64,000 nucleotides of DNA from Leptoclinus maculatus. Lineage: Eukaryota > Chordata > Actinopteri > Perciformes > Stichaeidae. The notes below the pieces were generated by a model, which was given only the letters and a program-made list of their open reading frames with translations, did not search any database and had not been told where the DNA came from. Location of the stretch: the NCBI GenBank assembly GCA_032191485.1, contig JAVDOI010000005.1, positions 9,341,777-9,405,776 on the forward strand, read 5' to 3'. A program made the translations under genes and the position numbers. This document shows, piece by piece, positions 46,729-60,900 of the stretch (its first letter is position 1; each line of letters opens with the position of its first letter).

Positions 46729-48847
46729 AATCTATTTGAGGACGCTGATTGGCTAAATTGTATGTCACTCATTTATATCTTTACTCAGCATTAAAGCATC
46801 ATTGGCTAAACTGCTTTATAGACCCGCCTCTTTGGGGCAGTTTCTCCAGCGCCCCAGCAGCTGAGACGTGCACAGAGGAGAGGACGTGCAGACAGGCAGA
46901 GAGGACAAGCAGGAAAAGCATATATTTACCGCAGATATCATATTTTACACATATTACTGGGTGATTCCATGTTTCAAAAACACAAATATTGTCAATTTGT
47001 ACAGTTTATTATTATTATTATTTTGTATTATTTGTAGCTCAAGGGGGGGCGGCGCCCTAGCGCCCTCTATGGACCAGCCGCCACTGCTGGCGAACATTCG
47101 GCTGGCGAGAGGAAATGAATAGAAAGAAATAACCTGATAACCCCACCTAAATGCATTTATTTGGTCTCATTTATAAAGTATTTAACACGTGTATATATTT
47201 ATATATAATTACAAATGCATAAAATGTGTAATTTATCAAACGTACACCTCTTTAAAGCGGCTGGTTTTACCTATTCAAGATAATATGAGGTGATGCGGAA
47301 AAATAGTAGTAAAAATGTTCAGTAATGTTCACAAATTCTCTCTTCACGCGATGTATAGATATATTGTGAATTGGGTGACGATGGCTTGTCATTTTCAAAA
47401 TGTTGATCCCAAGAAAAAAAGATGGGGAAACACTGGTATAGTATGTAATATAACATATGAAAAAGGGCCTCGTATGCCATAGAAATGTAAAAAAAAGTCA
47501 TATATAGTATGATGTAAAAAGAACTTTGGAACGCATAATTGCACAGAACGAGGACGGCAGATTTTCTCCACCATCACTTCTTTACAGCCAGTATGGAGAG
47601 AACGGATTACAGCAGCCAATACCTCCGTCAGCTCACATAGATGCATGTCCATGTTGTTAGAAGAAGCTTTCAGACCCAGTGTCAATGAGGACACTGTATA
47701 TCTGTGCTGTTTTTCAGCCAGAGGATAAAAGCAGTAAAATAATCAATAAAAGAGGGATTCTGACTCCTGGTGTGAGGGCAGTGTGGCCGCCGCTCACAGT
47801 GAGGCGATTGTTCAGATGTTTAGGTTCAGTTCAGTTCAGATGCTCGGTGTTTAGGTCATCACGAGGGGCGATCACGAAAGGAATGAGCATCACACAGCCG
47901 CATGAACAAAAGATTATGACCAGGGTTGTGTCTGACGTCACACTGAACAAACATATGTTAACCCCATGTACGATGCAATACATTGTCACCAGGCAGTCCT
48001 TCTGTAACCACAGAACTCTGTGTGTGTTGCTGTGGTCTTTGTAATCGACCCAAGAGGTTTCTTTAGTTGGTAGTGTGAATATTATTGTGATCATTCCACT
48101 GCCAACATGAAACCTGCTTTCACACAGCAAGACCCCTGACACTGCATCTCTATTGTTACACTGAAGATAACACTGCATGTTTATGTTACTTTAACACCGA
48201 CGCACTTCTCTGTGTCCTCAGATGTCCCCAGTCTGCCGCTGAGGGAGCGCACACATTGGCCTTATTGTCTTTGTCTCTGCTGCGACCGGTGGGTGAGGCA
48301 CAGAGGAGCAGGAGATAAGACGCATCCACACCGCTTGCAGACGGAGCTCAATCTTCATGCCTTCATTTGTCCAAAATAAAAAAGGTTGTGGTGACGGCAG
48401 CGTGACAACTGACGTGCGTGTGGAAATCACCATGTGGCTGGAGAACTGTGAGTCAGTCGGCCACAACACAGGATGTGACACACTGCGGAAAAAAGAAGAA
48501 GCGGCTGAAATTTAGATCCAGCAAAAAGGTAGGAATGTTTCAAAATCAGTATGTATTAGTGTGTGAGACTGCATGTGGAACTTTGTCATGCAACCAAACG
48601 TGGGAGACCTGCAAGCTAAGCCCTGACCACAGGCTGGTGTCCTTCCTGCATTCTTTAACACTCTGAAGTGTTACTGGGCGTGTTCGGGCCGGTTGTGAGC
48701 GTGTTGTGAATCTGTTGAATGAGGAAGTCGCTGTGACAGGTTCAGGAGAAGGTGTGGCCTCACACAGCATGCAGGTAGACGCAGCATAAAGTCCTGATCA
48801 GAGTACCGATCTGCTCTGTTACAGTGAGACCGTCTGCACTCGGGACA
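46729..48847. other. intergenic DNA upstream of the ADAM gene
   Basis: No exon recognised. The promoter and any 5' UTR exon of the ADAM gene should lie here, but no core element was identifiable. Confidence 0.4.
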
Positions 48848-48905
48848 ATGACACGAACACTCCTATGGTGGGTCCTCCTCCTAAATGCCTCGCTCAAGCC
48901 CTCAG
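48848..48905 (+). CDS. adam8: ADAM exon 1, signal peptide
   Basis: ATG followed by TRTLLWWVLLLNASLKPS, a typical signal peptide, ending with one base before gtgag. The carried G joins AG of the next exon to make Glu. No TATA box was recognised upstream. A possible acceptor (ctgttacag, ending 48823) just upstream suggests there may be an earlier 5' UTR exon. Confidence 0.75.
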
Positions 48906-51900
48906 GTGAGTCACTGATACCTCCACTCGGCCCAGTGGCTGATTAATAACTAAAGCCTGTCCTATCCTGTTTATTTGAAGCACTTGTGGGCTTCTGCTCC
49001 TGAGGCATAAAGTAAAAGAAGAGCTTTAAAACACATGATTAAATGTGATATGATATATTGTTTTATGAATAAAATGACACCATGTAGCTTCAAGATCCTG
49101 AATGATTTGTCTCCATCTGAATATATGTTTGATATACCTTTCACTGAGTTTAACCCTGCATCAGTGATAATGGAGCTTTTTGGACCTAATGCAACATGTG
49201 ATTAGAAAGGGAATCCTGTAGAAGTAATGAGCCTCACTGCTGTCGTCACACTGTAGACACACTCTATACCGTCTAATAAACGCGTCCTAAGCCAAGAGAA
49301 CCATTGTGACATTACTTTAGACATCCTGCTGATGTTGTGACACACCGCCGAGGCCGGACTTCCAATCACAACAAAGCTACCGCTCTTGTCAGGTGCTACA
49401 GAGTAACAGGCCGTGTAATACCTCCATGTTTGGTTAAGGGGAAATTGCACCAGTGCCCGGTGTGCAGTGAGCTGTTCCCGACTCGCTATCAACTTCTGAA
49501 ACATCAGAAACTGACTCAGCACAAACTAAAAACAGGAAGACCTTCAAAGCTGTGAACATTATCAACTATTAAAGGTTGTGAACTACCATGAACAATATTA
49601 AAACATCATCATTTGTTTATGGTTGGCGACATATATTGAATACTTTTTTCCAGGTCTGTTGTAGAGTGTGGGTTGCACTTTTAAAGTGGTTTTAATAATA
49701 CATTGTTGGATACATATCTTCTATATACATATTATTGTAATCTAGACCTCCGTCATGTAATGTGATAGAAATGTTGATATGTACTACTTTGTTGCAGCAG
49801 CGGGTGTCATTGTCTTTCTGTCTTTTCTGCATAGGCCATGGGGCTGGAGCAGATATTCAGGGCCCTTATGGGGGTCATTCAGTATGCAGATGGGGTCACA
49901 GGAGGTGCATCAAACTGACACAATAAACCCTGAGCTATTGGCTCATTTGCTGTCCTCACCTTTTGCTGCTTTTATGATATTTTCCCGAATTTGTGAAAGG
50001 AAATAGTTTGATACCGAACTTTTTTCATTCTTTCCAATTAGGTGGGACGATTGCTACAAATAGTGTGTCTGAACATGTGTTAATGCCGAGGGTTCCCGTA
50101 CAAGATGAGACGGGTTCATTTGTGATCTTCAGAGGTGCTTGTAGGTGGATTTTGTTGCCTTTGGACAGAGACGGGACAGCTGTTTCCCCCCCCGCTGTCT
50201 CCAGCTTTTATGCTAAGCTAACCATCAGACATGGGAGTGGCATCAATCTTGTCATTTAAAGGGACAGTGTGTAACAACAACACAGACGCATGCGAAGCGC
50301 GATCAGATATGCCGCTGTGGTGAAGTCAACCAAGTGAAGTTAAGGATACTAAAAGTTTACGGCAACTAAGCTTGTTACTGTACGTGCAATAAAATATTCA
50401 CAAGTAAAACACCAATATTTTATCAGCACATCTGTGAACATGTAAACGAAAGTGACGAACGTACCTAATTCAGTTGGCCACCGCCGCCATGTTTACACAA
50501 TTATAGCACGAAAGATCTGCAAAAGCGTTTTTAGTAAACTTCACTGCAGGCTGAGACAAAGCAGCCAGGACAGGACAGGAGGACAGAGGACATGAGGACA
50601 GAGGACATGAGGACATGAGGACATGAGGACAGAGGACAGAAGGACATGAGGACAGAGGACATGAGGACATGAGGACAGAGGACATGAGGACATGAGGACA
50701 TGAGGACATGAGGACATGAGGACAGAAGGACAGGAGGACAGAGGACATGAGGACAGAGGACAGGAGGACAGAGGACAAGAGGACAGAAGACAGGAGGACA
50801 TGAGGACATGAGGACAAGAGGACAGAAGACAAGAGGACAGGAGGACAGAAGACAGGAGGACATGAGGACAGAGGACATGAGGACATGAGGACAGAAGGAC
50901 AGGAGGACAGAGGACAGAGGACAGAAGGACATGAGGACAGAGGACAGGAGGACAGGAGGACAGAGGACAAGAGGACAGAAGACAGGAGGACAGAGGACAA
51001 GAGGACAGAAGACAGGAGGACAAGAGGACAGAGGACAAGAGGACAGAAGACAGGAGGACATGAGGACAGGAGGACAGGAGGACAAGAGGACAAGAGGACA
51101 GGAGGACATGAGGACATGAGGACAGAGGACAGAGGACAGGAGGACATGAGGACAGAGGACAGAGGACAGGAGGACATGAGGACAAGAGGACAGGAGGACA
51201 TGAGGACAGAGGACAGGAGGACATGAGGACAGGAGGACAGAAGACAAGAGGACAGGAGGACAAGAGGACAAGAGGACAGAAGACAGGAGGACACGAGGAC
51301 AGAGGACAGGAGGACATGAGGACAGAGGACAAGAGGACAGAAGACAGGAGGACAAGAGGACAGACGACAAGAGGACAGAAGACAGGAGGACATGAGGACA
51401 GGAGGACATGAGGACAAGAGGACAGAAGACAAGAGGACAGGAGGACAGAAGACAGGAGGACATGAGGACAGAGGACAGGAGGACATGATGACAGGAGGAC
51501 AGAAGACAGGAGGACAGAAGACATGAGGACATGAGGACAGGAGGACAAGAGGACAGGAGGACAGGAGGACAAATGACAGGACAGAGGACAGGAGGACAGA
51601 GGACAGGAGGACAGAGGACAGGAGGACAGAGGACAGAGGACAGGAGGACATGAGGACATGAGGACAGAAGACAGGAGGACATGAGGACAGAAGACAGGAG
51701 GACAGGAGGACAAATGACAGGACAGGAGGAGAGAGGACAGAGGACAAATGACAGGACAGGAGGACAGGAGGACAGAGGCCAGGAGGACAGGAGGAGAGAG
51801 GACAGAGGACAGGAGGAGAGAGGACAGAGGACAGGAGGCCAGGAGGACAGGAGGAATGACTGATAGTTATGGATGTCTGTGTTCTTCATTCTTTATAAAC

Positions 51901-54900
51901 TTCACTCAGAAATGTTATTTATTTTATTGACATTTTCCATTTGTTTCCAGTGAGATATTAATGACTTTACTGTTGCTGCTCTAGAAACAATATTTAGTTA
52001 TATCCAGGGGCGGACTGGCCATCGGGGATACCGGGGAAATCCCCGGTAGGCCGAAGGGGTTGGGATGGTCCAATACCGGCCCACCTCCATCACCAACCGG
52101 CCCTCCCTCTGACATCGCCGGCCCCGACTATATTCTATGCTTCACAGAACAAGTTAAATTTACTCTAATACCTAAATACCCTAAGTCAATAATCACTGAC
52201 TGACATTTATACTACTCCTCGCGATCTGTATTCACACTCATGGTTTCTAACTTCTTTACTCATCTAATCTCTTCCGTCAGTCTAACTTCTTTACTCATCT
52301 AATCTCTTCCGTCAGTCTAACTTCTTTACTCATCTAATCTCTTCCGTCAGTCTAACTTCTTTACTCATCTAATCTCTTCCGTCAGTCTAACTTCTTTACT
52401 CATCTAATCTCTTCCGTCAGTCTAACTTCTTTACTCATCTAATCTCTTCCGTCAGTCTAACTTCTTTACTCATCTAATCTCTTCCGTCAGTCTAACTTCT
52501 TTACTCATCTAATCTCTTCCGTCAGTCTAACTTCTTTACTCATCTAATCTCTTCCGTCAGTCTAACTTTGTTTGAGGTGTTATTAAATGTCAATCCAAAA
52601 CACCAGCAGAGTTGTTGTCTCAAACATACTTTTAAGGCCACCCACCGTCATTTACAATCTCCAGCAGCTGATCTTCCTCTGTCGTCACATATTATGCAGA
52701 GTGGGTTTGGCGCGTCAGAATTACTCCTGATATTTAATTAGACTCCTGATATTGTCTGTTAAATGAAGCTTTCTTTTTCTTGGAAGTTGTAGGCTCTTCT
52801 TCTGTCTCCTTAGTGGGCTTTTCCCCTTTGCAAAGAAGCTCTCCAAAAGTGTTTTACTCATTTTCGCTAACTTGTGGGCTTAATTAACGTATCACGTGAC
52901 CGAGACAAGCGTCTTGACATGTGTCAAGAGCCACAGGCGGATGAAATTGGGAGAGAATCCGGTTATTTTTCAAAATAAAACATCTATCAGGAGGTTGGGG
53001 ACCACTGCTCTAGCCTACTCAACACTAGCGAAAAAACACACCGACCAATGCGTTGTAAATCACGTCACGTGATGCAGTTTAGCCAATCAAATAAGGGTAT
53101 TCTGATTTCACCAGTGCGATGTACCCACACCGTGACACAGGGGGGAGAGACAAGGAAAGACTTCACAGAGCAGAGCTCTTGTAATTTCAGATGTGAAAGT
53201 TAAATATCTTTATGATGTCTTCAAAGAATCAAATTGCTATAAAGACCACAGTCTTTAACCTAAACACTAAAAACACTGTGATAAAAATGTCTGCTCCATG
53301 TATTAACGCGCGATAAACTATGCATTAATGCGAGAGAAAAAATACCGAGTGGGCCGGTCTGACACAGTAACTCCCGGGACACTTTTTTCCCCCAGTCCGC
53401 CCCTGGTTATATCTACTGTAGTTCTCCGACACGCTTGGAAAGGGGAGGGGCTGAGCTGAGGGGTACTTAGTTGGTTACAACCTGCCACAAACCACTAGGT
53501 GTCACTAAAACGTACACACTGTCCCTTTAAAACGTTGTTTTGCTACGGGCTGCACGTAGGTGAATTTACACTGCCGTTGTTCGGACATATGGCAAACTTT
53601 GTTATCACTAAGTAACACGATGTGTGTTGTATCTCCACAGAGAGCCATGGCCACGACTTTGACGAGGTGAAGGACTACGAGGTTGTTCGACCCATCAGAC
53701 TTCACTCAGTTAGAAAAAGACATACAGAGGTGCATTTTTCTGTTTTTCAAATTATAAGGACACATTTGAGCTGTTCCTGCAAACACAGTCAAGTAATGGT
53801 TGTGCTGTTAGTCACAGGAAAATAAGAATGCACCTTTCCTTTGCGCAGCATCTCAGACCAGAGACCGTTAAGTATGCTATGACGGTGGGAGGAAGAGACA
53901 TCGAAATGCGACTCGAAAGAAATCAGTAAGTTATTGCATCCCTAATGGCATGCCTCTGTGTATTATCGGGGCACATCATTGTTTAAAGCAAAGTTTAAGG
54001 GCTACTTCCTGGTTTTACTTCTTTTTATTTTCAATATCAACATTTGGTGTGTTTTAACCCAGATCCCAAAACTAAGTCAGATAAATCCTGGATTTGATTA
54101 TTTTGATCTCTTTTCATCATCAGTGAATTACTCACCAAAGACTACACGGAGACCTACTACCAAGAAGACGGGACTCAAGTCACCACAGCTCCGGATGACG
54201 TCGTAAGTATTTTGCCTTTGAGCGGCGAGTTTCAGTTCCCCGTGGATCAGATGTGACTTACTTCAAAGTACAACTGTCTTTTCTAAACCACGTTCTTAAG
54301 CTTCTAAAACCAAATTCCACAAATGTTTCTTAGACCTTTTAACAGTTATGCCGTCATGTGAGCAAATGACAGATAGTTTGGATTTCCTTATTTGCTAACG
54401 CTTTTATCATCCCTGTGTCTTCATCAGGATCACTGCTACTATCATGGGAGCATTGTGAATGACAGCCAGTCATCCGTTAGCATCAGCACTTGTGATGGAC
54501 TCAGGTGAGGCCCTCAAACCATCCTCTCTTTGACTTTACTTGAAAGTATGAAAGTAGAGTTGAGTTGTCCTTGAATCATCCAAAAACCGGCCACTCCCAC
54601 ATGGTATCTCAAAATAATGAGGATAGAAACAGAGTGAAAGGAGAGAACGTCATGCTAACAATATTGGATTAAACCTAAACGGATGAAGCCAGTGAATCAG
54701 ATTTCTGTATTGAGGTGACGGAGTTCTTGATTCTTACAGAAACAAGATGTAAACCAGTGGTGGAACATTGGTACATTGACTAAAGTACTGTACTCAAGTC
54801 CAATTATAAAAAATGTGTGAGCCTTTGGAGAGGTCTTGATCTCAAGTTAGAAACCAATTCATTAACTGACCTTATTGTATACGATATATAAAGAGCAGTT

Positions 54901-57900
54901 ACAACAGTATTCCAATTTTGAGTTAATGTTCAAGCATGATTGTCAGGTAGTGGCTCTTGAAAACAAGTGGTTTTAATTCCACTAACTGAGGGGTGACTCA
55001 TCCAATGGATTTATTTCTGCCCCGAAGCAACGTCTGTAGACCTAAACGACTAACTGGCGTGATCTTGTTGCAGGGGTTACTTCAGAATGTCGGCCCAGAG
55101 GTACTTGATTGAGCCCCTGTCTGGTGGCGAAGAGGGGGACCACGCGGTGATGACTTTTAACGACAATAACTCCACGCCCGCGGTGTGCGGCGTCACTAAC
55201 ACCAGCTGGAGCGACGACTTCGAACCCCCGACAAGCCGGAGCCGCTCCAGATCAGCGGTAACGTCTAAACATCCTGCAAAGAAAAATCCTCATTCATTGC
55301 AGCAATTAAATGACAAGATGAGACAAATCTAATCATTTTAAAGCTTAAAAAACATGAATTTAAAATGGTCTTGACCTGCTTTGTTCTTTTGTCCTGAAGG
55401 GTATATCTATCGTCCAGAAACAGAAATACATTGAGCTCTTCCTTGTTGTTGATAATCGTGCGGTAAGATACACACATGGAAATTCACTGTGAAAAACATA
55501 ATGTTCAGATTAAACAGGAATCATTTTCTTGCTAATTTTGCACAGTTTTTGTGAGTGATTTGGCTAAACATGTCTTTCCAATGTTGGTAAACCGCAGCAG
55601 ATTTTCGTCTGATAAGAATCACACATTGTTATTTTTGGGGACAAAGTCAGCGATGAATCATTGGGTGATTTATAATGAATCAACTGCTGAGAAACAGGAT
55701 GTGACCGTGCTCTAACATGACCATGTGGTGTTTCAGTATGTGAAGATGAAGCAAGATCAGACACGGCTGAGGAAGAGGATATTTGAAATTGTCAACTTTG
55801 TCAACATGGTGAGTCATTTCTGGGCAAATTCCAGAACACAAATGACACACAGCCACCATCAGCTGCAACCTAAGGGTATTTAATGTGACGACATTCAGTC
55901 GCTAGAAAATATCTATTTTTCACAACAGTGATGTCCTGCTTGCTTGCAGGTGTACAAGCCACTGAGGACCTTCATTGCTCTGGTGGGGCTGGAGATCTGG
56001 TCCGTTCGGGACTTGATCCCTGTGACCCCCCCGGCCGGGGCCAACCTGAACGCTTTCAGGAATTGGAGGAACTCTGAGCTGGTGAAAAGGAAAAAGCATG
56101 ACAACGCACACCTTATCAGGTCTGAACGGTCTCTAGAAGTGGAAACCAACAGTCTCAAATTTTGTAAATGATTAATTATAACGTCTCTATATATGTACTT
56201 TTTTAAGAATGTTGCTTACTTATTAACTCCCACTTTTGTTTCTACCGTTCACTGTTGTTGCTCTTCGGATTAATAGTGAGCATGAGGTCAGGCTTCAGAA
56301 TGAACCGGTCATTAACCCGTCATTCTCTGTCTCAGTTTAAATATCTTGATCAAATAGAAGGGTGAGATTTCTAGCTTTCCTCTTAAAAGTGCAAACCAGC
56401 CGTGTTTCACAAGTTTGACCACTTTGGTCTCCGTTCTTGATGTACAATGAGCTCCATGCACCGGAAGTTTCCACATCAGGCTTGTAGAACTTGCTTATCT
56501 TTGCACATTGGACCACGATTGGCTTTTAACAAGAGGAAGAGGCGTGTGATCTTGATAAGCTGAACAAACATGTATATGAAAGTTATCTTTGGCTTCCAGG
56601 AAGTGCCAACCAAGCCTCCTCCTCACAAACAAACAAACATTTTGGAACAGAGTCTTTAAAATACTACTACGATACTTGGTTATTTTGTCACCGCAAAACA
56701 AACCACATGTTGCCAATTTAGTTCATGTTGACATGGCGAGTCATTTCATAACCAAACCATTACTTGTCTTTCAGTGGTATTGACTTTGAAGGACCAACCG
56801 TGGGATTGGCTTACATTGGGACTCTTTGCTCGGGTCACTCTGTTGGAGTAACACAGGTAAGGTGTTCCTGAGCTACTACTCGTACGATGTACACCGTAGT
56901 CTTGGCTGGGTGCAACCTTAGCAACCAAGGAGTTCATATTCAGCAGCATGGCTCTATCATAATAGGGTCGGTCTGTTGGTCGGTCCACCACTTTGGTCCA
57001 GACTGAAATATCTCAACAAACTGTTGGATGGATTGTCATACAATTTTGTACGGAAGTGAGTTTTTCTGTAGCACCATTTATGATTTGCTTTATGACCAAA
57101 TACCTGCAAAATAAAACCCCTCAGCCTCAACTGTGCTTGTTTTAAGTTCTAAATAGAAAATGTTAGTGTACTAACACACAAAGTAAGAACACTACCTGCT
57201 AAACATTAGCATGTCAGTATTGCTATTGTTAGCATTTAGCTCAAAGCAACACTGTACCTAAGTAGTCCAGTAATAACGTAGCTGACCTCACACAAATAGC
57301 AAAATGGCAATTTTACTTGTATTATAAACCATAAAGGTATCCTCTTTCACAAATAAAAGGTCTTAGTGAATAATCCAAAAGGAAAATAAAAAATGGCCAC
57401 CATCTGCACTAGTGAAAATGAGTTCCTATTTTAAAGAGTTACAGTCGGCGATGGACAGTTCAGTGGACTGTCCCTCAAGAAAAACATCCGATCTGAACTG
57501 CAACATAACACTGGTTAGAATGAGACCAACCAGATCTCGGTAGAATAGGTAGAACAATGATGTGATCATAATAAATTCCCATCACTGATAAACTGAATGT
57601 TTTTTGTTGTTCTTAGGCCTTTTTGTTTTCTCATTCATAACATACTGAGGACACAAACACCTTTGATTTTGTGTTTTTGCAATTTGTGTGAGGTTGACCC
57701 ACATCTTTAGGTAAAATGCCTGGACAAGTACAGCCTCACAGAGCCACTACTTGTTTGTTTATGAGTAACAAAATCTGAGGTAGCCAAATTCACAATAAGT
57801 ACAAAATTCTGTGTCTGTGTAGTCAGTGTATACAAGTCATATTTTATTAAATTAACATCAGTACACAATCAAAATTGTTTGTCATTTGTGTCCATTACGA

Positions 57901-60900
57901 CATTAATTTGCCAACCAAGTTCCCCACTATCATCAATAAGTTACCAAAAATCTGAACTTCTGTTATCTGTTAACATAAAGAGGAAGTGTAACTTTCTTCC
58001 AAATGGTGATTTTGAAGTTCTTCAACTGTGGTGCAGCACATGTCTAGACTCTGTCATGGGAACATTACTGTGGTCATCAAAAAAACACAGCAGATTGAGG
58101 AAACAGATATTGTGTCTTGTTTGCTTTAAACAAATGTGAAATGATAATAAAAGGGACTAAATTTAAAGAGTTCCATCTCTCAGGATCACAATGACCGGTC
58201 CATCGCAGTGGGGGCAACCCTGGCTCATGAGATGGGCCATAACCTGGGCATGAACCATGACGACTCCAGCACCTGTGCTTGTTCTGGTGATAGCTGCATC
58301 ATGGCTGCATCACTCAGGTAAGAAAGGTTGTTGAAAAAACTCTATCAAAAAAGTAAAAGAGTCTTTTGTTTTACAAGCAAATGACAGAAGTCTCATACAT
58401 TCTTAAATCTACCCCACAGATTGAACTCATCAAAGTTCATGTACAGGGAGCACTACTGCACATGTGAAACAGGTTGTGAAGCCCTTTAGTGGCTCCAGAG
58501 GAAGCTGTTTGAAATATGAATTGTCAGCATCGGTTGGGTCTGTGATTACAAGTTAGAATAAGGAAAAATAACAGGGGGTTGAGTTAGAAAGGTTTTCCAG
58601 ACCTCTGTAGCCCGGTTCTCATCACTGGGTGAGGCTAGCGTTAGCTGAACTCGACCCAACGGTCGGTGGTTAAGTTGCATTGTGGGTATTGCCAAGTTTT
58701 GACAAGAAAGAAGAATACATAGAATGAAAATGATGATATTTTGAAAGGCTAAACGCCAAAAAATATGGATTAAAGCAAAATATTTAGTCGGATAAAAAAA
58801 CGTGAATTTTGGAAACAATCTTATAAAAATAGATATTGACTTCTGACTAAGGACTGAGATGATTATAGAGAGGTGGACACAATGCTGCATCGCTCGCTGT
58901 GCGTGTTTACGAGTGAGAAGGTAAGAGGATGTTTCATGGTCCTCATATTGCTCTTTCTGACTGCCTGTCGCACTGTCATGGTTTAGTGGGACATTTTAAT
59001 AACGGAGCTTAACAGAGCAGAACTTCAATTGTGTGCTTTTCCTGCTATGACAAGTCACAATGTCTCCTGTGAAAAAGACCTATAAGAACAGGTGGTTTCT
59101 TGGCAGCTTTGTTGAAAGGCTAAAAGGAGACAAGGTGCATTATAAAAAACAATAAAACAACTTTATTTGTCTTATTGTATTTCAAAGAATGTGACTTTGG
59201 ACTTAAGGAAGTAAAAGTTGTTGTTTTTCTTCCACAGCTGGAATGTTCCTCGGTCTTTCAGTAGCTGCAGCAGCAACGACTACGAGAAATACCTGCTGGG
59301 CCGCAGCCCCGACTGCATCCTGGACAAACCGGACTACAGCACCCTGACGGCTCCTTCAGTCTGCGGGAACGGTTTTATGGAGAGAGGAGAACAGTGTGAC
59401 TGTGGCAGTGTGGAGGTAAATGAACTTCATTCAAAACTAATCTAATTCTCCCCTATGTCTCTCAGTCATTAACCAGCCTTGTTGCTGCCCCTCGGTACTA
59501 TTATGGTTTGGAAATGATACCAACGATGTTACAATGTAGCATCTGACAGCATAACAAGTGAAACGCATTCCCTGCGCTGATGTTAAACAGCGTCGGTGAG
59601 TGTCTGCCTCAAGGCTATTGTTTCTTCCAACAGTGAGCCTCAACACCTTGTTTCCTTTGTCTGATCTTGACTCTTTAAGTTTGTTATTTTGCCCAGAGGT
59701 ATTATTACTATTATTAAGAGAATGAGGCTGTTTGACATGCACCAACACATTTGAAAATTGCAGTCAATCTCCTTTTCTTTAAACTCTTTTGAAGATGTTT
59801 GGGTTGCACATTAAGTAGCAGCTTGTTCATTAAAGGCTGTTATTCAGACCTCATAGCCTCCTAACTGCTCACTACAGGGTTCAAACTGCAATCCAATTAT
59901 TGACGTTTTTTAATTTATACGTACTTTTATCATTATTTTGCTAGTTGCACTATCTTGAAATTACAAGGTTGTGTTCTGTTGTACACTAGTATATTGACAG
60001 TAAAGTTAAATTGAATTAATTTGAATATTTACAATGAACAGCCACAGTTTATAAACCCTAATTTCAGGCGTCAGAATTATTATACTGAACATGGAAAAGC
60101 GCCTCACGGTTAAACAACACAGTTAAACACATTCCAATGAGCCCGAGAATGTGTTCAGACCTGCTTTAGCTTCTCCTGGTATCCGGCAGAGGCACAACAA
60201 GCTCAAGCTCTGAATGTGCTTCGTTGCTCCTCGCCCCCCAACCCTAACCCCCCACCCCCACCCCCACCCTGCAAGAGTGCCTTGTTGCTGAAGATTGCTA
60301 CCCTTTAATTGATAGAAGCTTATCAAATAGAGATTTTAGTTTGTTTTTCGCAGGACAAAAGTCAAACTACAATAGAATGTTTTTATTTTTTATGTAAAGA
60401 TGTATGAAGTTGTTAGTCAAGAATCACAGCCCTTACCTTATATTATATGTTTTTATTACGTACCATTATGGTGCAATACAACGTTCTCTTCTGATAATCT
60501 GAATCAAGTAATAAAGAAATACCACGAGAGTATTTCCAAGTATCATAGGACGATGAAAACAAGTAATAGTTCTCAGAAAGGGTCGACTTAGTTGAAGTTC
60601 TGTCAAAGTTTCTGCCAAATCTCCGCAGTGTTCATGAAGGTCCTAATGAGGGGGGCGGGAGGCTCGCTCATGTTCAAAGCAAAAATACATATAGAGATTT
60701 CTTTTTTTAAAGGAAAACATATGCAACTCAAAATAACTCTAAAAGTACAGGAGCATTCCTGAGGGGAACATGACACAAGGAGGCTAAACACAACACGATG
60801 AATAGAAGGATTAAATACAGCCTAATGAGTTCCATGTCGCCCCCACAGGAGTGCACTAACCCCTGCTGCAACGCCACCACCTGCACCCTGAAGGAGGGGT

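Larger units (their letters stand above)
50254..53532. mobile_element. MITE (TTTAAAGGGACAGTGTGTA ends) expanded by internal insertions
   Basis: Starts tttaaagggacagtgtgta and ends tacacactgtccctttaaa, a matching terminal inverted repeat. Subtracting the minisatellite (50571-51855) and the hAT (52005-53405) leaves about 0.6 kb, a normal MITE size. Right-end context: actaggtgtcactaaaac. Confidence 0.8.

Noticed and set aside
50470..51889. Open frames up to 452 codons rich in Ser, Cys, Pro, Leu and Val
   Set aside because: Antisense of the GGACA minisatellite; low complexity only.
53958..54206. 82-codon frame over ADAM exon 4
   Set aside because: Mostly intron read in a different frame; the exon is used in the frame that joins exons 3 and 5.
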